The notes under the pieces are model-generated. The model made no database searches. It worked only from the letters and a program-made list of their open reading frames with translations, and was not told the DNA's origin. A stretch of 10,239 nt of DNA from NCBI GenBank assembly GCA_024640385.1, contig JAHEFC010000025.1, forward strand, positions 6,986 to 17,224, read 5' to 3'. Source of the stretch: Sphingobacteriales bacterium (GTDB taxonomy: Bacteria; Bacteroidota; Bacteroidia; Chitinophagales; Chitinophagaceae). The translations under genes and the position numbers were made by a program. How positions within the stretch are numbered: position 1 is the first letter of the stretch; every line of letters starts with the position of its first letter. Positions 1-9,437 of the stretch are shown piece after piece.

Positions 1-21
1 TACTGAACTAAACATAACATC

Positions 22-471
22 ATGGTGACCAGGTGGATCTGCAAGAAATTTCATGAGCTTACTGTTGACGAACTTTATTTTCTGCTGAGACTCAGGAGCG
101 AAGTATTTGTAGTTGAACAGAACTGCGTTTTCCTGGATATGGATAATAAAGACCAGGTATGTCATCACCTGCTGGGATGGATCGGAGAGGATCTTGCTGC
201 ATCTGTGCGTATCGTACCTCCAGGCATATCATACGGTGAGCCTTCTATAGGAAGGGTGGTTACCTCTCCAAAATACAGAGGCACCGGATCGGGAAGGCTG
301 TTAATGCAGGAAGCCATCAGGCTTACAGTACAACTGCATGGTAACCAACCTATAAGAATAGGCGCACAACTCTATCTTAAAAATTTCTACTCATCGCTGG
401 GATTTGTTGCAGAAGGGGAAATTTATCTGGAAGACGGAATAGAACATATTGAAATGGTGAGAGTTACATAA
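22..471 (+). CDS. GNAT family N-acetyltransferase, ElaA-like
   Basis: A complete 149-residue protein of the GNAT acyl-CoA N-acetyltransferase fold, which moves an acetyl group from acetyl-CoA to an amine. Visible landmarks follow the ElaA family in order: LLRLRSEVFVVEQNC at residues 21-35, where ElaA proteins have a similar R-x-x-VFVVEQNC stretch, the acetyl-CoA loop YRGTGSGRLL at 85-94, GAQLYLKNFYSSLGF at 114-128, and the ending EDGIEHIEMVR. Its length matches the family (about 150). The substrate of ElaA proteins is not well defined, so none is claimed. The ATG at 22 is preferred because it gives the normal family length; a GTG follows directly at 25. There is no clear Shine-Dalgarno sequence, and only 21 bases of upstream DNA are present, so its promoter and left neighbour are unknown. 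The next gene is 95 bp downstream on the same strand. Family assignment is firm; the biological role is open. Confidence 0.88.
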   Translation: MVTRWICKKFHELTVDELYFLLRLRSEVFVVEQNCVFLDMDNKDQVCHHLLGWIGEDLAASVRIVPPGISYGEPSIGRVVTSPKYRGTGSGRLLMQEAIRLTVQLHGNQPIRIGAQLYLKNFYSSLGFVAEGEIYLEDGIEHIEMVRVT

Positions 472-512
472 GACCATCGAAGTATTTTGAATTACTGCAA
501 AATATTAACATA

Positions 513-565
513 ATACCGGGCGTTATTCACTGAGTCCAGAACTTTTGAAAACGCAAATCCGGTAT
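513..565 (+). repeat. Short inverted repeat next to the start codon at 567
   Basis: ATACCGG at 513-519 is perfectly complementary to CCGGTAT at 559-565, and the second arm ends one base before the ATG at 567. In the mRNA this would form a 7-bp stem closing a 39-nt loop and would cover the ribosome-binding region. A stem with so large a loop may be chance. I see no confident -7/-33 promoter in the 472-566 gap. Confidence 0.25.
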
Positions 566-566
566 C

Positions 567-1541
567 ATGAAAAAAAGTTTACACCCGTGTTTCCTGAAAA
601 TGATTGCATTAGTGGTATGTATAACTGCTTATACACAAATCGCTGATGCACAGATGAGGTATGAAATAGGCCTTAACATAGGACCTTCAAACTTCCTTGG
701 TGACCTTGGCGGCACCCGGGGCCGTGGTCAAACCTTTCTTAAAGACAATAACTACCAGATGTACAGGATGATGAAGGGCATCACCTTCAACCTGATACCC
801 AGTGAAGTCATCACATTTCGTATAGCCGTTAACGTTGGTACCCTTGAAGGCGCCGATAGCATCATCCAGGGCAAGGGCGGACTTGAAGAAGCACGCCGCG
901 CCAGGAACCAGCATTTCAAATCCCCATTGTTCGAAGCATACGCAGCTACGGAAATATACCCAACTGCCCTGCTTGAAGAAGATCCATCGGACGTTGCCCA
1001 TAAACTGCGTCCTTATGGTCTGCTCGGTGTGGGTGTATTCAAATTCAATCCACAGGCACAGTACACTGCTCCAAACGGATCAGCAAAATGGGTGGACCTG
1101 CAGCCGCTGAAAACCGAAGGCCAGGGAATGCCTAACTATCCTGAAAGAAAAGAATACAGTCTTACACAGATCAATATTCCCTATGGTATAGGTGTTAAAT
1201 ATTTCTTCTCAGACAGGTTTAACCTGAGTCTTGAGATCGTGAACAGGAAAACCTTTACCGACTATATTGATGATGTGAGTACAACTTATATCGCAGACCA
1301 GGACTTTTACAACTATTTCGGCGCAAGTGAAACTGCTGACATTGCCAGGCAGGTTGCAAATATGTCCACGCTGCTTACCGGTGGCCTCAACAGGCCGGGA
1401 TATTCAGCAGGTGACAAAAGAGGTACTGCAACAAATAACGATGCTTACTATGCTACAACCATTAAACTTGGTCTGAGGCTTGGAAATGATGGTAGTCCCA
1501 ATTATAAAAAACAGACCAGGTGCCCTGTGGTTAGGTTCTGA
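567..1541 (+). CDS. Secreted outer-membrane beta-barrel-like protein
   Basis: A 324-residue exported protein. The N-terminus is a signal peptide: MKKS, a hydrophobic stretch at about residues 9-22, and a probable signal peptidase I site after ADA (residue 28). The mature part opens with YEIGLNIGPSNFLGDLGG, a motif style common in Bacteroidota outer-membrane proteins (compare the DUF6089 or PorT-like barrels, from memory). It is followed by alternating strands such as LRPYGLLGVGVFKFNP, INIPYGIGVKYFFSDRFNLSLEI and YYATTIKLGLRLG. The chain ends in RCPVVRF; a terminal Phe is typical of proteins inserted by the BAM machinery. The family name is not certain, and no ligand or enzymatic function can be read from it. 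The Cys at residue 18 is not in a good lipobox (the preceding residue is Val), so a lipoprotein is unlikely. It stands as a probable single gene with a clear terminator downstream. Confidence 0.72.
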   Translation: MKKSLHPCFLKMIALVVCITAYTQIADAQMRYEIGLNIGPSNFLGDLGGTRGRGQTFLKDNNYQMYRMMKGITFNLIPSEVITFRIAVNVGTLEGADSIIQGKGGLEEARRARNQHFKSPLFEAYAATEIYPTALLEEDPSDVAHKLRPYGLLGVGVFKFNPQAQYTAPNGSAKWVDLQPLKTEGQGMPNYPERKEYSLTQINIPYGIGVKYFFSDRFNLSLEIVNRKTFTDYIDDVSTTYIADQDFYNYFGASETADIARQVANMSTLLTGGLNRPGYSAGDKRGTATNNDAYYATTIKLGLRLGNDGSPNYKKQTRCPVVRF

Positions 1542-1730
1542 TAAAAATATTCTTTGATCCGTCCCCAAATGAAAACAATCAGTTCGGTAAACTGACTGAA
1601 AATCTTACCGGAAAACAAAAAGCAGATCATTTTTTAAAAGCGAGTAACGTAAAGACAGCAACTTCCACATTCCTGTGAAAAACCGGCTCTCTTGTTATAT
1701 TTTTAATTACATGTCTGCTAGCGTATTACG
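1542..1730. other. Gene-free stretch before a terminator, possible 3' UTR or small RNA
   Basis: About 190 bases lie between the stop codon of the barrel-like protein and the terminator at 1731. No open frame of useful size is present; an ATG at 1569 opens only eight codons. A small stem, TCAGTT at 1579-1584 with AACTGA at 1590-1595, is visible. The stretch could be a long 3' UTR or could carry a small RNA ending at the terminator. I recognise no known RNA family. Confidence 0.35.
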
Positions 1731-1757
1731 AAAACCGCCCTCTGAGGCGGTTTTTCT
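1731..1757 (+). terminator. Rho-independent terminator after the barrel-like gene
   Basis: AAAACCGCC (1731-1739) pairs with GGCGGTTTT (1746-1754) around a 6-nt loop, and the sequence continues as T-rich to 1760. The stem core is GC-rich and perfect, followed by a U tract, which is the standard intrinsic terminator layout for plus-strand transcription. In the minus direction only four Ts follow the stem, so it would be weaker there. Confidence 0.88.
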
Positions 1758-1760
1758 TTT

Positions 1761-1856
1761 AGAGAGCCAAAAAGTCAAAGAGTCAGAGAGTCAGAGAGAC
1801 AGAGAGCCAGAAAGAACGCACTCTGACTCTCTGACTCTTTGACTCTCTGACTCTCT
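1761..1856. repeat. Long inverted repeat of AGAGAGTC-type octamers, likely terminator of the deoxyribonucleotidase gene
   Basis: Arm 1761-1796 and arm 1821-1856 are 36 nt each and complementary at 33 positions, with a 24-nt loop between. Both arms consist of 8-nt units such as AGAGAGTC, AAAGAGTC and AAAAAGTC. The three non-Watson-Crick positions (1767, 1770, 1772) are C-A or A-C clashes in plus-strand RNA but G-U wobbles in minus-strand RNA. So the hairpin is continuous only in the transcript of the minus-strand gene that ends at 1869, 12 nt away. It sits in a convergent junction and probably ends or protects that transcript. Confidence 0.85.
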
Positions 1857-1868
1857 TTTAAGGCTTCG

Positions 1869-2399
1869 TTACTTCAGAAAGATAGAGGCCGCTTCCTTCC
1901 AGTCATTGATCCTTCTGAAGCCGGTGGCCGACTTATTATGCGGTGCAGTGAAAAGATATTTCTCGCCTTTGAAATGATTCAGGTTACGGTCGATATCGTC
2001 TATCATATGATCGCCGTATACCATTCTTTTATCTCCGCAAAGCACCAGCTGACGCCATGTGAAAAACGGAAAGTTCTCCATCAGCCATTCGTACTTGTCT
2101 TTCAGTGAATCGGGAAACTCAACTGCAGCCGATACAATAAAGATCTCGTATCGACTGTTCATCTCCTTCAATACATCCTGGCTATACTCCATCACCGGCA
2201 CATCCCTGAAAAATCCGGGTTCATGCAACTTCTGCCTGATCATTGGCCTGTGCTCTTCCGGAAAACCATTGGACCATCTACCCATGGTCATCTTGTCAAA
2301 ATCCACCACTCCCCCGATCTCATTTTCATACCAGCTGACCATTTTACCCATGGTGTCGGCAATGACTTCGTCCATATCTATGATGATGCGTTCTGACAT
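1869..2399 (-). CDS. 5'(3')-deoxyribonucleotidase, HAD superfamily
   Basis: A 176-residue cytosolic HAD phosphatase of the 5'(3')-deoxyribonucleotidase type (NT5C-like), which removes phosphate from deoxyribonucleoside monophosphates and so trims dNTP precursor pools. Motif I is DMDEV with nucleophile D8 and acid/base D10. Motif II is the Ser in IFIVSAA (S90). Motif III is probably K124 in CGDKRMVYGD, followed by the acidic pair D134-D135 in MIDDIDRNL. These are all the residues the fold needs, and the length is normal for the bacterial members. The start chosen is the ATG at 2399 (MSERIIIDMDEV), because it places motif I close to the N-terminus as in the family. A GTG two codons upstream (2405) is in frame but less likely. 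No promoter box is visible just upstream, so it may depend on read-through from uvrA across the inverted repeat at 2412-2482. Exact substrate preference cannot be read from sequence. Confidence 0.85.
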   Translation of the reverse strand: MSERIIIDMDEVIADTMGKMVSWYENEIGGVVDFDKMTMGRWSNGFPEEHRPMIRQKLHEPGFFRDVPVMEYSQDVLKEMNSRYEIFIVSAAVEFPDSLKDKYEWLMENFPFFTWRQLVLCGDKRMVYGDHMIDDIDRNLNHFKGEKYLFTAPHNKSATGFRRINDWKEAASIFLK

Positions 2400-2411
2400 A
2401 AGCACGTTGTG

Positions 2412-2482
2412 AAGTAAAAACTAAAAATTAAGAAGTAAAAAAATGACCTCAATTTTTACTTTTTAATTTTTAATTTTTAATT
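2412..2482. repeat. AT-rich inverted repeat between uvrA and the deoxyribonucleotidase gene
   Basis: Arm 2412-2441 and arm 2453-2482 are 30 nt each and complementary at 27 positions, around an 11-nt loop. Units such as AAAAATTA and AAGTAAAA recur about every 8 nt. The right arm touches the uvrA stop codon (minus strand, 2486-2484). In uvrA mRNA it reads as an A-rich arm, a loop, then a U-rich arm ending in TTTTTACTTC, so it could act as a weak terminator or 3'-end stabiliser between two genes that would otherwise be co-transcribed. Confidence 0.8.
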
Positions 2483-2483
2483 A

Positions 2484-5318
2484 TTAAGATAATTCTCCCT
2501 TCAGGTATTTTCCTGTATGACTCTCTTTCACTTTGACCAGCCCTTCTGGCAGGCCCTGGTATAATATCGTACCTCCCCCGTCGCCGCCTTCCGGTCCCAG
2601 GTCAACAATATGGTCTGCCACCTTGATCACATCCATATTGTGTTCGATCACCAGAACCGTGTTCCCGCGATCCACCAGTTTATTCAGCACATCCAGCAGG
2701 TGACTGATGTCCTGGAAATGCAAACCAGTTGTTGGCTCATCGAGTATATAGAATGTTTTACCCGTATCTTTTTTCGCCAGCTCGGTAGCCAGCTTCACGC
2801 GCTGGGCCTCCCCGCCGCTGAGCGTTACTGCCGACTGGCCCAGGGAAATATAACCCAGACCCACATCCTGCAACACTTTGATCTTCCTGTACAGGTAAGG
2901 TACATTGGTGAAGAATTCAACGGCTTCATCCACCGTCATATCCAGCACATCACTAATGGATTTACCCTTGTATCTTATTTCAAGCGTCTCCCGGTTATAT
3001 CTTTTGCCATTACATTTTTCGCAGGGCACATATACATCCGGCAGGAAATTCATTTCAATCACCCGCATACCTCCGCCTTCGCAAACATCACAACGTCCTG
3101 TTTTTACGTTGAACGAAAACCGGCCTGCATTATATCCGCGGATCTTTGCCTCGGGAACGGCAGCAAACAGTGTTCTGATCTCGGTGAAAAAGCCACAATA
3201 GGTGGCAGGATTACTCCTTGGTGTTCTGCCAATGGGTGACTGATCAATTTCGATCACCTTATCAATATTTTCCAGCCCTTTCACTGAACTATAGGCAAGC
3301 GGGCTAACCCTCGAATTGTAACAGTGCCTGCTGAGCACCGGATACAATGTTTCATTGATCAGCGTTGACTTTCCGCTGCCGCTCACACCGCTCACCACCA
3401 CAAAGGTTCCCAGGGGGATAGAAAGATTGACTTTCTTCAGGTTGTTTCCGTCAGCCCCTTTTAATTCGAGTTTGTTGCCGTTTCCTTTTCTCCGTTCAGC
3501 AGGAACCGGGATTTTTTTCTTCCCCTGGAGATACATCGCGGTCTCGGATTCAGAATCCATTACTTCCGAAGGGGTACCCTGCACCACTACCCTGCCCCCG
3601 TGTTTGCCCGCACGTGGCCCAATATCAATAAGATGATCAGACGCCAGCATGATATCCTTGTCGTGCTCAACAACCAGTACGCTATTGCCGATATTTCTCA
3701 GGTTCTGCAGGGCATGGATCAGCCGCATGTTATCCCGCTGGTGAAGGCCTATGGAAGGTTCGTCAAGAATATAAGTGATGCCCTGCAATTGTGAACCGAT
3801 CTGGGTTGCAAGCCTGATCCGCTGCGACTCTCCCCCACTCAGCGTTCTGGTAGGCCTGTTCAGTGTAAGATAATTGAGGCCCACATCCAGTAAAAACTGC
3901 AACCTCTCCCTGATCTCTTTCAGGATATCACGCGCTATTGCCTGTTGTTTGTTACTCAGCCTTTCATCCATGCCACCGAACCTTTCTGCGAGCTGGTCCA
4001 GGTTAAGCTCCGACATTTCTGCAATATTCATCCCATCGATCCTGAACCAGAGACTTTCTTTTTTCAACCTCGCTCCATTGCATGATGAACAGGTTTTCAA
4101 TGTCATGAATTTTTCGGCCCAGTCCCTGATGGCATCACTGCTGCTGCCCAGGAACCACCTTTTCACCATGTTAACCACACCCTCGAATTCTGTTTCGTAA
4201 ACAGTGGCATCATCTTCATAACCCATGTCCACTTCCACCGTGGCGTCTTCAGAACCGAAAAGGATCAGATTCAGGGCTTTCGATGTGAGTTTCTTTATGG
4301 GCTCTTTCAGGCTGATCTTATTTTTCTTTGCCAATTGTTCAACCTGCTTGAATATGTAGGCATCCCTGGCCTCCCCTAAAGGAAGTATCCCCCCTTCCGA
4401 AATGCTTAACTCACGGTCTGGGATAACCGCATCCATATCCACCTGGTAGACCTGTCCAAGGCCTTTGCAGACCGGGCATGCCCCATAAGGAGAATTGAAA
4501 GAAAAACTATTCGGCGAGGGCTCTTCATAGGAAAGGCCCGTGTCTTCACACATCAGCTGGCGACTATAAGAGGCGACCTGGTCCTGGCCTTTCTTGTCAT
4601 CGTGAACCTGCACAAACATCAGGTCTTTACCCATTTTCAATGCCTGTTGTACGCTCTGGCTGATCCGGAGCCTGAATTCATTGGTTGCCACCATACGGTC
4701 TATTACCACCTCGATATCGTGCACTTTATAACGGTCAACCTGCATCTTTGGCACCAGGTCTTTGATCTCACCGTCTACTCGGACTTTCAGAAAACCCTTC
4801 TTCCTCGTTTCTTCGAACAATTCACGGTAATGCCCTTTACGGCCCCTGACCAAGGGCGCCAGAATGGATATTTTTTTGCCTGAAAATCTCTTGAAAATAT
4901 TGCCGATGATCTCCTCCTCCGAGAATTTGATCATCTTTTTTCCCGTGTTATATGAATAGGCCTCCCCGGTACGTGCAAACAGCAGCCGAATGAAATCGTA
5001 CACTTCGGTAACGGTTCCCACGGTTGACCGCGGATTTTTATTGGTGGTTTTCTGTTCAATGGAAATAACGGGTGAAAGTCCCGTAATCCGGTCAACATCA
5101 GGCCTTTCCATATCACCAATGAACTGACGGGCATAAGCGCCAAAGGTCTCCATATACCTGCGCTGGCCTTCGGCATATATCGTGTCGAAAGCAAGCGACG
5201 ATTTCCCGCTGCCGCTGATCCCTGTGATCACCACCAATTTGTTCTTGGGAATGGAAATATCAATGTTCCTGAGGTTATGTACTCTTGCCCCCAGTACTTC
5301 AATCACGTCATGACTCAT
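2484..5318 (-). CDS. uvrA: Excinuclease ABC subunit A (UvrA)
   Basis: The damage-sensing ATPase of nucleotide excision repair. It dimerises, loads UvrB onto lesions and then leaves. At 944 residues it matches E. coli UvrA (940). Two ABC modules are complete: Walker [10 protein letters not shown] at residues 33-41 (K39), first signature LSGGESQR near 490 and Walker [11 protein letters not shown]; second Walker [10 protein letters not shown] with K650, signature LSGGEAQR near 830 and Walker [11 protein letters not shown]. The C-terminal zinc hairpin has all four Cys (743, 746, 766, 769). The first zinc site is altered: C257 is followed by T260 where the second Cys is usual, while C281 and C284 remain. 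From memory other Bacteroidota UvrAs look similar, so this is probably a lineage trait and not damage. The ATG at 5318 gives [16 protein letters not shown], the usual N-terminus. It diverges from the met operon and is followed by a hairpin repeat and the deoxyribonucleotidase gene. No LexA-type operator was recognised. Confidence 0.98.
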   Translation of the reverse strand: MSHDVIEVLGARVHNLRNIDISIPKNKLVVITGISGSGKSSLAFDTIYAEGQRRYMETFGAYARQFIGDMERPDVDRITGLSPVISIEQKTTNKNPRSTVGTVTEVYDFIRLLFARTGEAYSYNTGKKMIKFSEEEIIGNIFKRFSGKKISILAPLVRGRKGHYRELFEETRKKGFLKVRVDGEIKDLVPKMQVDRYKVHDIEVVIDRMVATNEFRLRISQSVQQALKMGKDLMFVQVHDDKKGQDQVASYSRQLMCEDTGLSYEEPSPNSFSFNSPYGACPVCKGLGQVYQVDMDAVIPDRELSISEGGILPLGEARDAYIFKQVEQLAKKNKISLKEPIKKLTSKALNLILFGSEDATVEVDMGYEDDATVYETEFEGVVNMVKRWFLGSSSDAIRDWAEKFMTLKTCSSCNGARLKKESLWFRIDGMNIAEMSELNLDQLAERFGGMDERLSNKQQAIARDILKEIRERLQFLLDVGLNYLTLNRPTRTLSGGESQRIRLATQIGSQLQGITYILDEPSIGLHQRDNMRLIHALQNLRNIGNSVLVVEHDKDIMLASDHLIDIGPRAGKHGGRVVVQGTPSEVMDSESETAMYLQGKKKIPVPAERRKGNGNKLELKGADGNNLKKVNLSIPLGTFVVVSGVSGSGKSTLINETLYPVLSRHCYNSRVSPLAYSSVKGLENIDKVIEIDQSPIGRTPRSNPATYCGFFTEIRTLFAAVPEAKIRGYNAGRFSFNVKTGRCDVCEGGGMRVIEMNFLPDVYVPCEKCNGKRYNRETLEIRYKGKSISDVLDMTVDEAVEFFTNVPYLYRKIKVLQDVGLGYISLGQSAVTLSGGEAQRVKLATELAKKDTGKTFYILDEPTTGLHFQDISHLLDVLNKLVDRGNTVLVIEHNMDVIKVADHIVDLGPEGGDGGGTILYQGLPEGLVKVKESHTGKYLKGELS

Positions 5319-5322
5319 AGTT

Positions 5323-5350
5323 CAAAATTAACCATTTGGGGGAGGCTAAA
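5323..5350 (-). promoter_or_regulatory. Candidate uvrA promoter
   Basis: Read on the minus strand, TAATTTTG (5330 to 5323) is an exact match to the Bacteroidota -7 consensus TAnnTTTG. A TTTA (5350 to 5347) lies 16 bases upstream as a weak -33 element (consensus TTTG). The box ends five bases before the uvrA ATG, so transcription would start at or very near the start codon and give a leaderless or nearly leaderless message. The AT-rich setting makes a chance match possible. Confidence 0.35.
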
Positions 5351-5370
5351 GTTCTGCTGATCCGATAATT

Positions 5371-5429
5371 GTCACATTTGTCTCATTTCATTATTCACAT
5401 TTATCACATTTCTCACATTTCTCACATTT
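5371..5429. repeat. 9-bp direct repeats of the TCACATTT type
   Basis: Units GTCACATTT (5371), GTCTCATTT (5380), TCACATTT (5395), ATCACATTT (5403), CTCACATTT (5412) and CTCACATTT (5421) follow one another; the last three are exactly 9 bp apart. They end four bases before the candidate metY -7 box, covering where a -33 element would lie. They may be operator-like sites, or a replication-slippage run. They have no inverted partner, unlike the hairpin repeats elsewhere in the window. Confidence 0.7.
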
Positions 5430-5432
5430 TCT

Positions 5433-5440
5433 TATCTTCG
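5433..5440 (+). promoter_or_regulatory. Candidate -7 box of the metY-metX-hom promoter
   Basis: TATCTTCG differs at one base from the Bacteroidota -7 consensus TAnnTTTG. It lies 17 nt before the first paired base of the riboswitch, so transcription starting about 6 nt downstream would include the whole aptamer. The -33 TTTG is not exact; TTTC at 5409-5412 within the direct repeats is the nearest candidate. Confidence 0.5.
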
Positions 5441-5457
5441 CCGTCCAGTTCTTTAAT

Positions 5458-5567
5458 TGATTATCCAGAAAGGCTGAGGGAAATGGCCCGATGAAGCCTT
5501 GACAACCTGTCGCATTTTTTACGATAAGGTGTCACTGCCATCCCGTTAATACGGGACCGATAAGTCA
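5458..5567 (+). promoter_or_regulatory. SAM-I riboswitch (S-box) aptamer
   Basis: The conserved S-box core is present in order: TTATCCAGAAAGGCTGAGGG, TGGCCC, GATGAAGCC, CAACC, AAGGTG and GATAAG. P1 pairs 5458-5465 with 5559-5567, with G5564 bulged. P4 is the perfect hairpin TCCCGT (5541-5546) with ACGGGA (5551-5556) and a 4-nt loop. The P3 loop region is AT-rich. The class binds S-adenosylmethionine and stabilises P1. It controls the methionine genes that begin at 5697. In the absence of SAM, P1 bases 5563-5569 (AGTCAGA) can instead pair perfectly with TCTGACT at 5601-5607 in the downstream terminator. The element is therefore read as an OFF switch acting on transcription. Confidence 0.95.
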
Positions 5568-5585
5568 GAATATAGCTTTGTCTAA

Positions 5586-8061
<2,476 letters not shown>

Positions 8062-8101
8062 CGTTGTTTTTGACTTTTTACTTTTTAATTTTGAATTTGA
8101 A

Positions 8102-9358
8102 ATGGATGCACACAAGAAACTGACGATCGGATTATTTGGATTTGGTGTTGTGGGGGAAGGATTATATAAAGTTCTTCAACAGACCTCATCACTCAGTGCA
8201 GAGATCAAGAAAGTATGTATCAAAGATCCGGGGAAAAAAAGAAATGCTCCCGACACCTTATTTACCACTGACAGGGACGAGATCCTGAACGATCCTGAGA
8301 TCAACGTGGTGGTGGAAGTGATCAATGAAACCGAACCCGCCTATTATATTGTTTCAACCGCTTTGAAGAATGGGAAAGACGTGGTCAGCGCGAGCAAGAA
8401 AATGCTGGCTGAACACCTGCCCCAGTTATTAAAATTGCAGGAAGAAACAGGCCGGTCGCTACTCTACGAATCCTCAGCCTGTGCATCGATCCCCGTGATC
8501 AGGAATCTTGAGGAATACTACGACAATGACCTGCTGCATGGAATCAAGGCCATAGTGAATGGCTCTACCAATTTCATTCTCACCAAAATGTTTGAAGACA
8601 AGCTGGACTTCAAAAGCGCCCTGTTGCTTGCACAACAATTAGGTTTCGCAGAAGCTGATCCGGCCCTGGACGTAGAAGGATGGGATGCGCTGAACAAATG
8701 GACACTTTTGTTGAATCATGCCTACGGGATCGTTACTGCACCCACCAATATCAGTTTCACCGGGATACAGAACATCCAGTTGCAGGATGCAGTAGTTGCT
8801 GAAGAAAAACATTTTTCCATCAAGCTGGTAGCCCAGGCACAAAAACTGAAGAACGGCGGAGTTGCCGCTTTTGTAATGCCCCAGTTTGTAAAGCAGGATG
8901 ACCACCTCGCATTTGTCAAGAATGAATACAATGGCGTTGTGATCGAAAGCGGATTTGCCGACAAGCAATTTTTCTATGGTAAAGGTGCAGGCAGCTTCCC
9001 AACGGCTTCTGCCGTATTGAGTGATATATCTGCATTACGCTACCAATATAAATACGAATACAAGAAACTTTACCATCATAAACCCAATGTACTGAGCAAT
9101 GATTTTCATATAAAGGTGTATGTGAGTTTTAACGACTGGAAACATATTCCCCGTGAAAAATTCGAATCCATCGATGAATGGCATGCAGATGAAGACAGGA
9201 AATACCTGGTAGGACTATTACCATTCTCTGAACTGAGGGAAAACAGCTGGTGGAAGGAGAACAATGTTTCCCTGATCCTTTACCCGGATCCGGTTGTGGA
9301 AGACATTGATACAAGAAAACTGAAAAAAAGATCCCTGGAGTTGGCAGGGATCATTTAA
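8102..9358 (+). CDS. hom: Homoserine dehydrogenase
   Basis: A 418-residue NAD(P)-dependent enzyme that reduces aspartate semialdehyde to homoserine, the substrate of MetX. The Rossmann loop is GLFGFGVVGEG at residues 10-20. The catalytic region carries K99 in SASKKM and the set E184, D190, D195 and K199 in EADPALDVEGWDALNKW. These keep the spacing of the key residues of yeast homoserine dehydrogenase (208, 214, 219, 223), a constant offset of 24. NGSTNFILTKM at about 153-163 is also family-typical. After about residue 315 comes a tail of some 100 residues that does not show the D-x-PG-V core of a standard ACT domain, so threonine feedback is uncertain. The ATG at 8102 is the only sensible start; the gap to metX is 40 nt and holds the right arm of an inverted repeat. 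No Shine-Dalgarno is seen. It is last in the SAM-controlled operon. Confidence 0.95.
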   Translation: MDAHKKLTIGLFGFGVVGEGLYKVLQQTSSLSAEIKKVCIKDPGKKRNAPDTLFTTDRDEILNDPEINVVVEVINETEPAYYIVSTALKNGKDVVSASKKMLAEHLPQLLKLQEETGRSLLYESSACASIPVIRNLEEYYDNDLLHGIKAIVNGSTNFILTKMFEDKLDFKSALLLAQQLGFAEADPALDVEGWDALNKWTLLLNHAYGIVTAPTNISFTGIQNIQLQDAVVAEEKHFSIKLVAQAQKLKNGGVAAFVMPQFVKQDDHLAFVKNEYNGVVIESGFADKQFFYGKGAGSFPTASAVLSDISALRYQYKYEYKKLYHHKPNVLSNDFHIKVYVSFNDWKHIPREKFESIDEWHADEDRKYLVGLLPFSELRENSWWKENNVSLILYPDPVVEDIDTRKLKKRSLELAGII

Positions 9359-9437
9359 GAGAGCCAGAGAGGCGGAGAGGCAGAGAGGCAAAGAAAGAGA
9401 ATTCTGACTCTCTGCCTCTCCGTCATTCTGACTCTCT
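9358..9437. repeat. Inverted repeat of GAGAGGCA-type octamers at the hom / TIM-barrel convergent junction
   Basis: The left arm (about 9358-9394) begins at the last base of the hom stop codon and pairs with about 9401-9437 at most positions. AGAGAG at the outer end and CGGAGAGGCAGAGAG in the middle are exact. The mismatches are mixed: some are G-U in plus-strand RNA and some in minus-strand RNA, as expected for an element serving both converging transcripts. The right arm includes the stop and last codons of the minus-strand gene. It is the only candidate terminator for the met operon. Confidence 0.82.

Noticed and set aside
567..660. Lipoprotein signal in the barrel-like protein (Cys at residue 18)
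   Set aside because: The residue before Cys is Val, not Gly, Ala or Ser, and a good signal peptidase I site follows at residue 28.
1569..1595. Eight-codon open frame as a leader peptide
   Set aside because: It is too short, no regulated gene follows on that strand, and there is no run of a regulatory amino acid.
1757..1860. Inverted repeat as ends of a small mobile element or MITE
   Set aside because: The arms are internally periodic low-complexity units, the loop is only 24 nt, no target duplication is visible, and the other copies differ in sequence.
2610..3239. Plus-strand open frame of about 209 codons opposite uvrA
   Set aside because: It is opposite the highly conserved second half of uvrA, and its composition is that of an antisense shadow.
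2484..5318. uvrA as a decayed copy because of the missing zinc Cys
   Set aside because: The frame is intact at full length, with both ATPase modules and the C-terminal zinc site complete.
5371..5429. Short direct repeats as a possible CRISPR array
   Set aside because: The units are 9 bp and adjacent, with no spacers of uniform length and no cas genes nearby.
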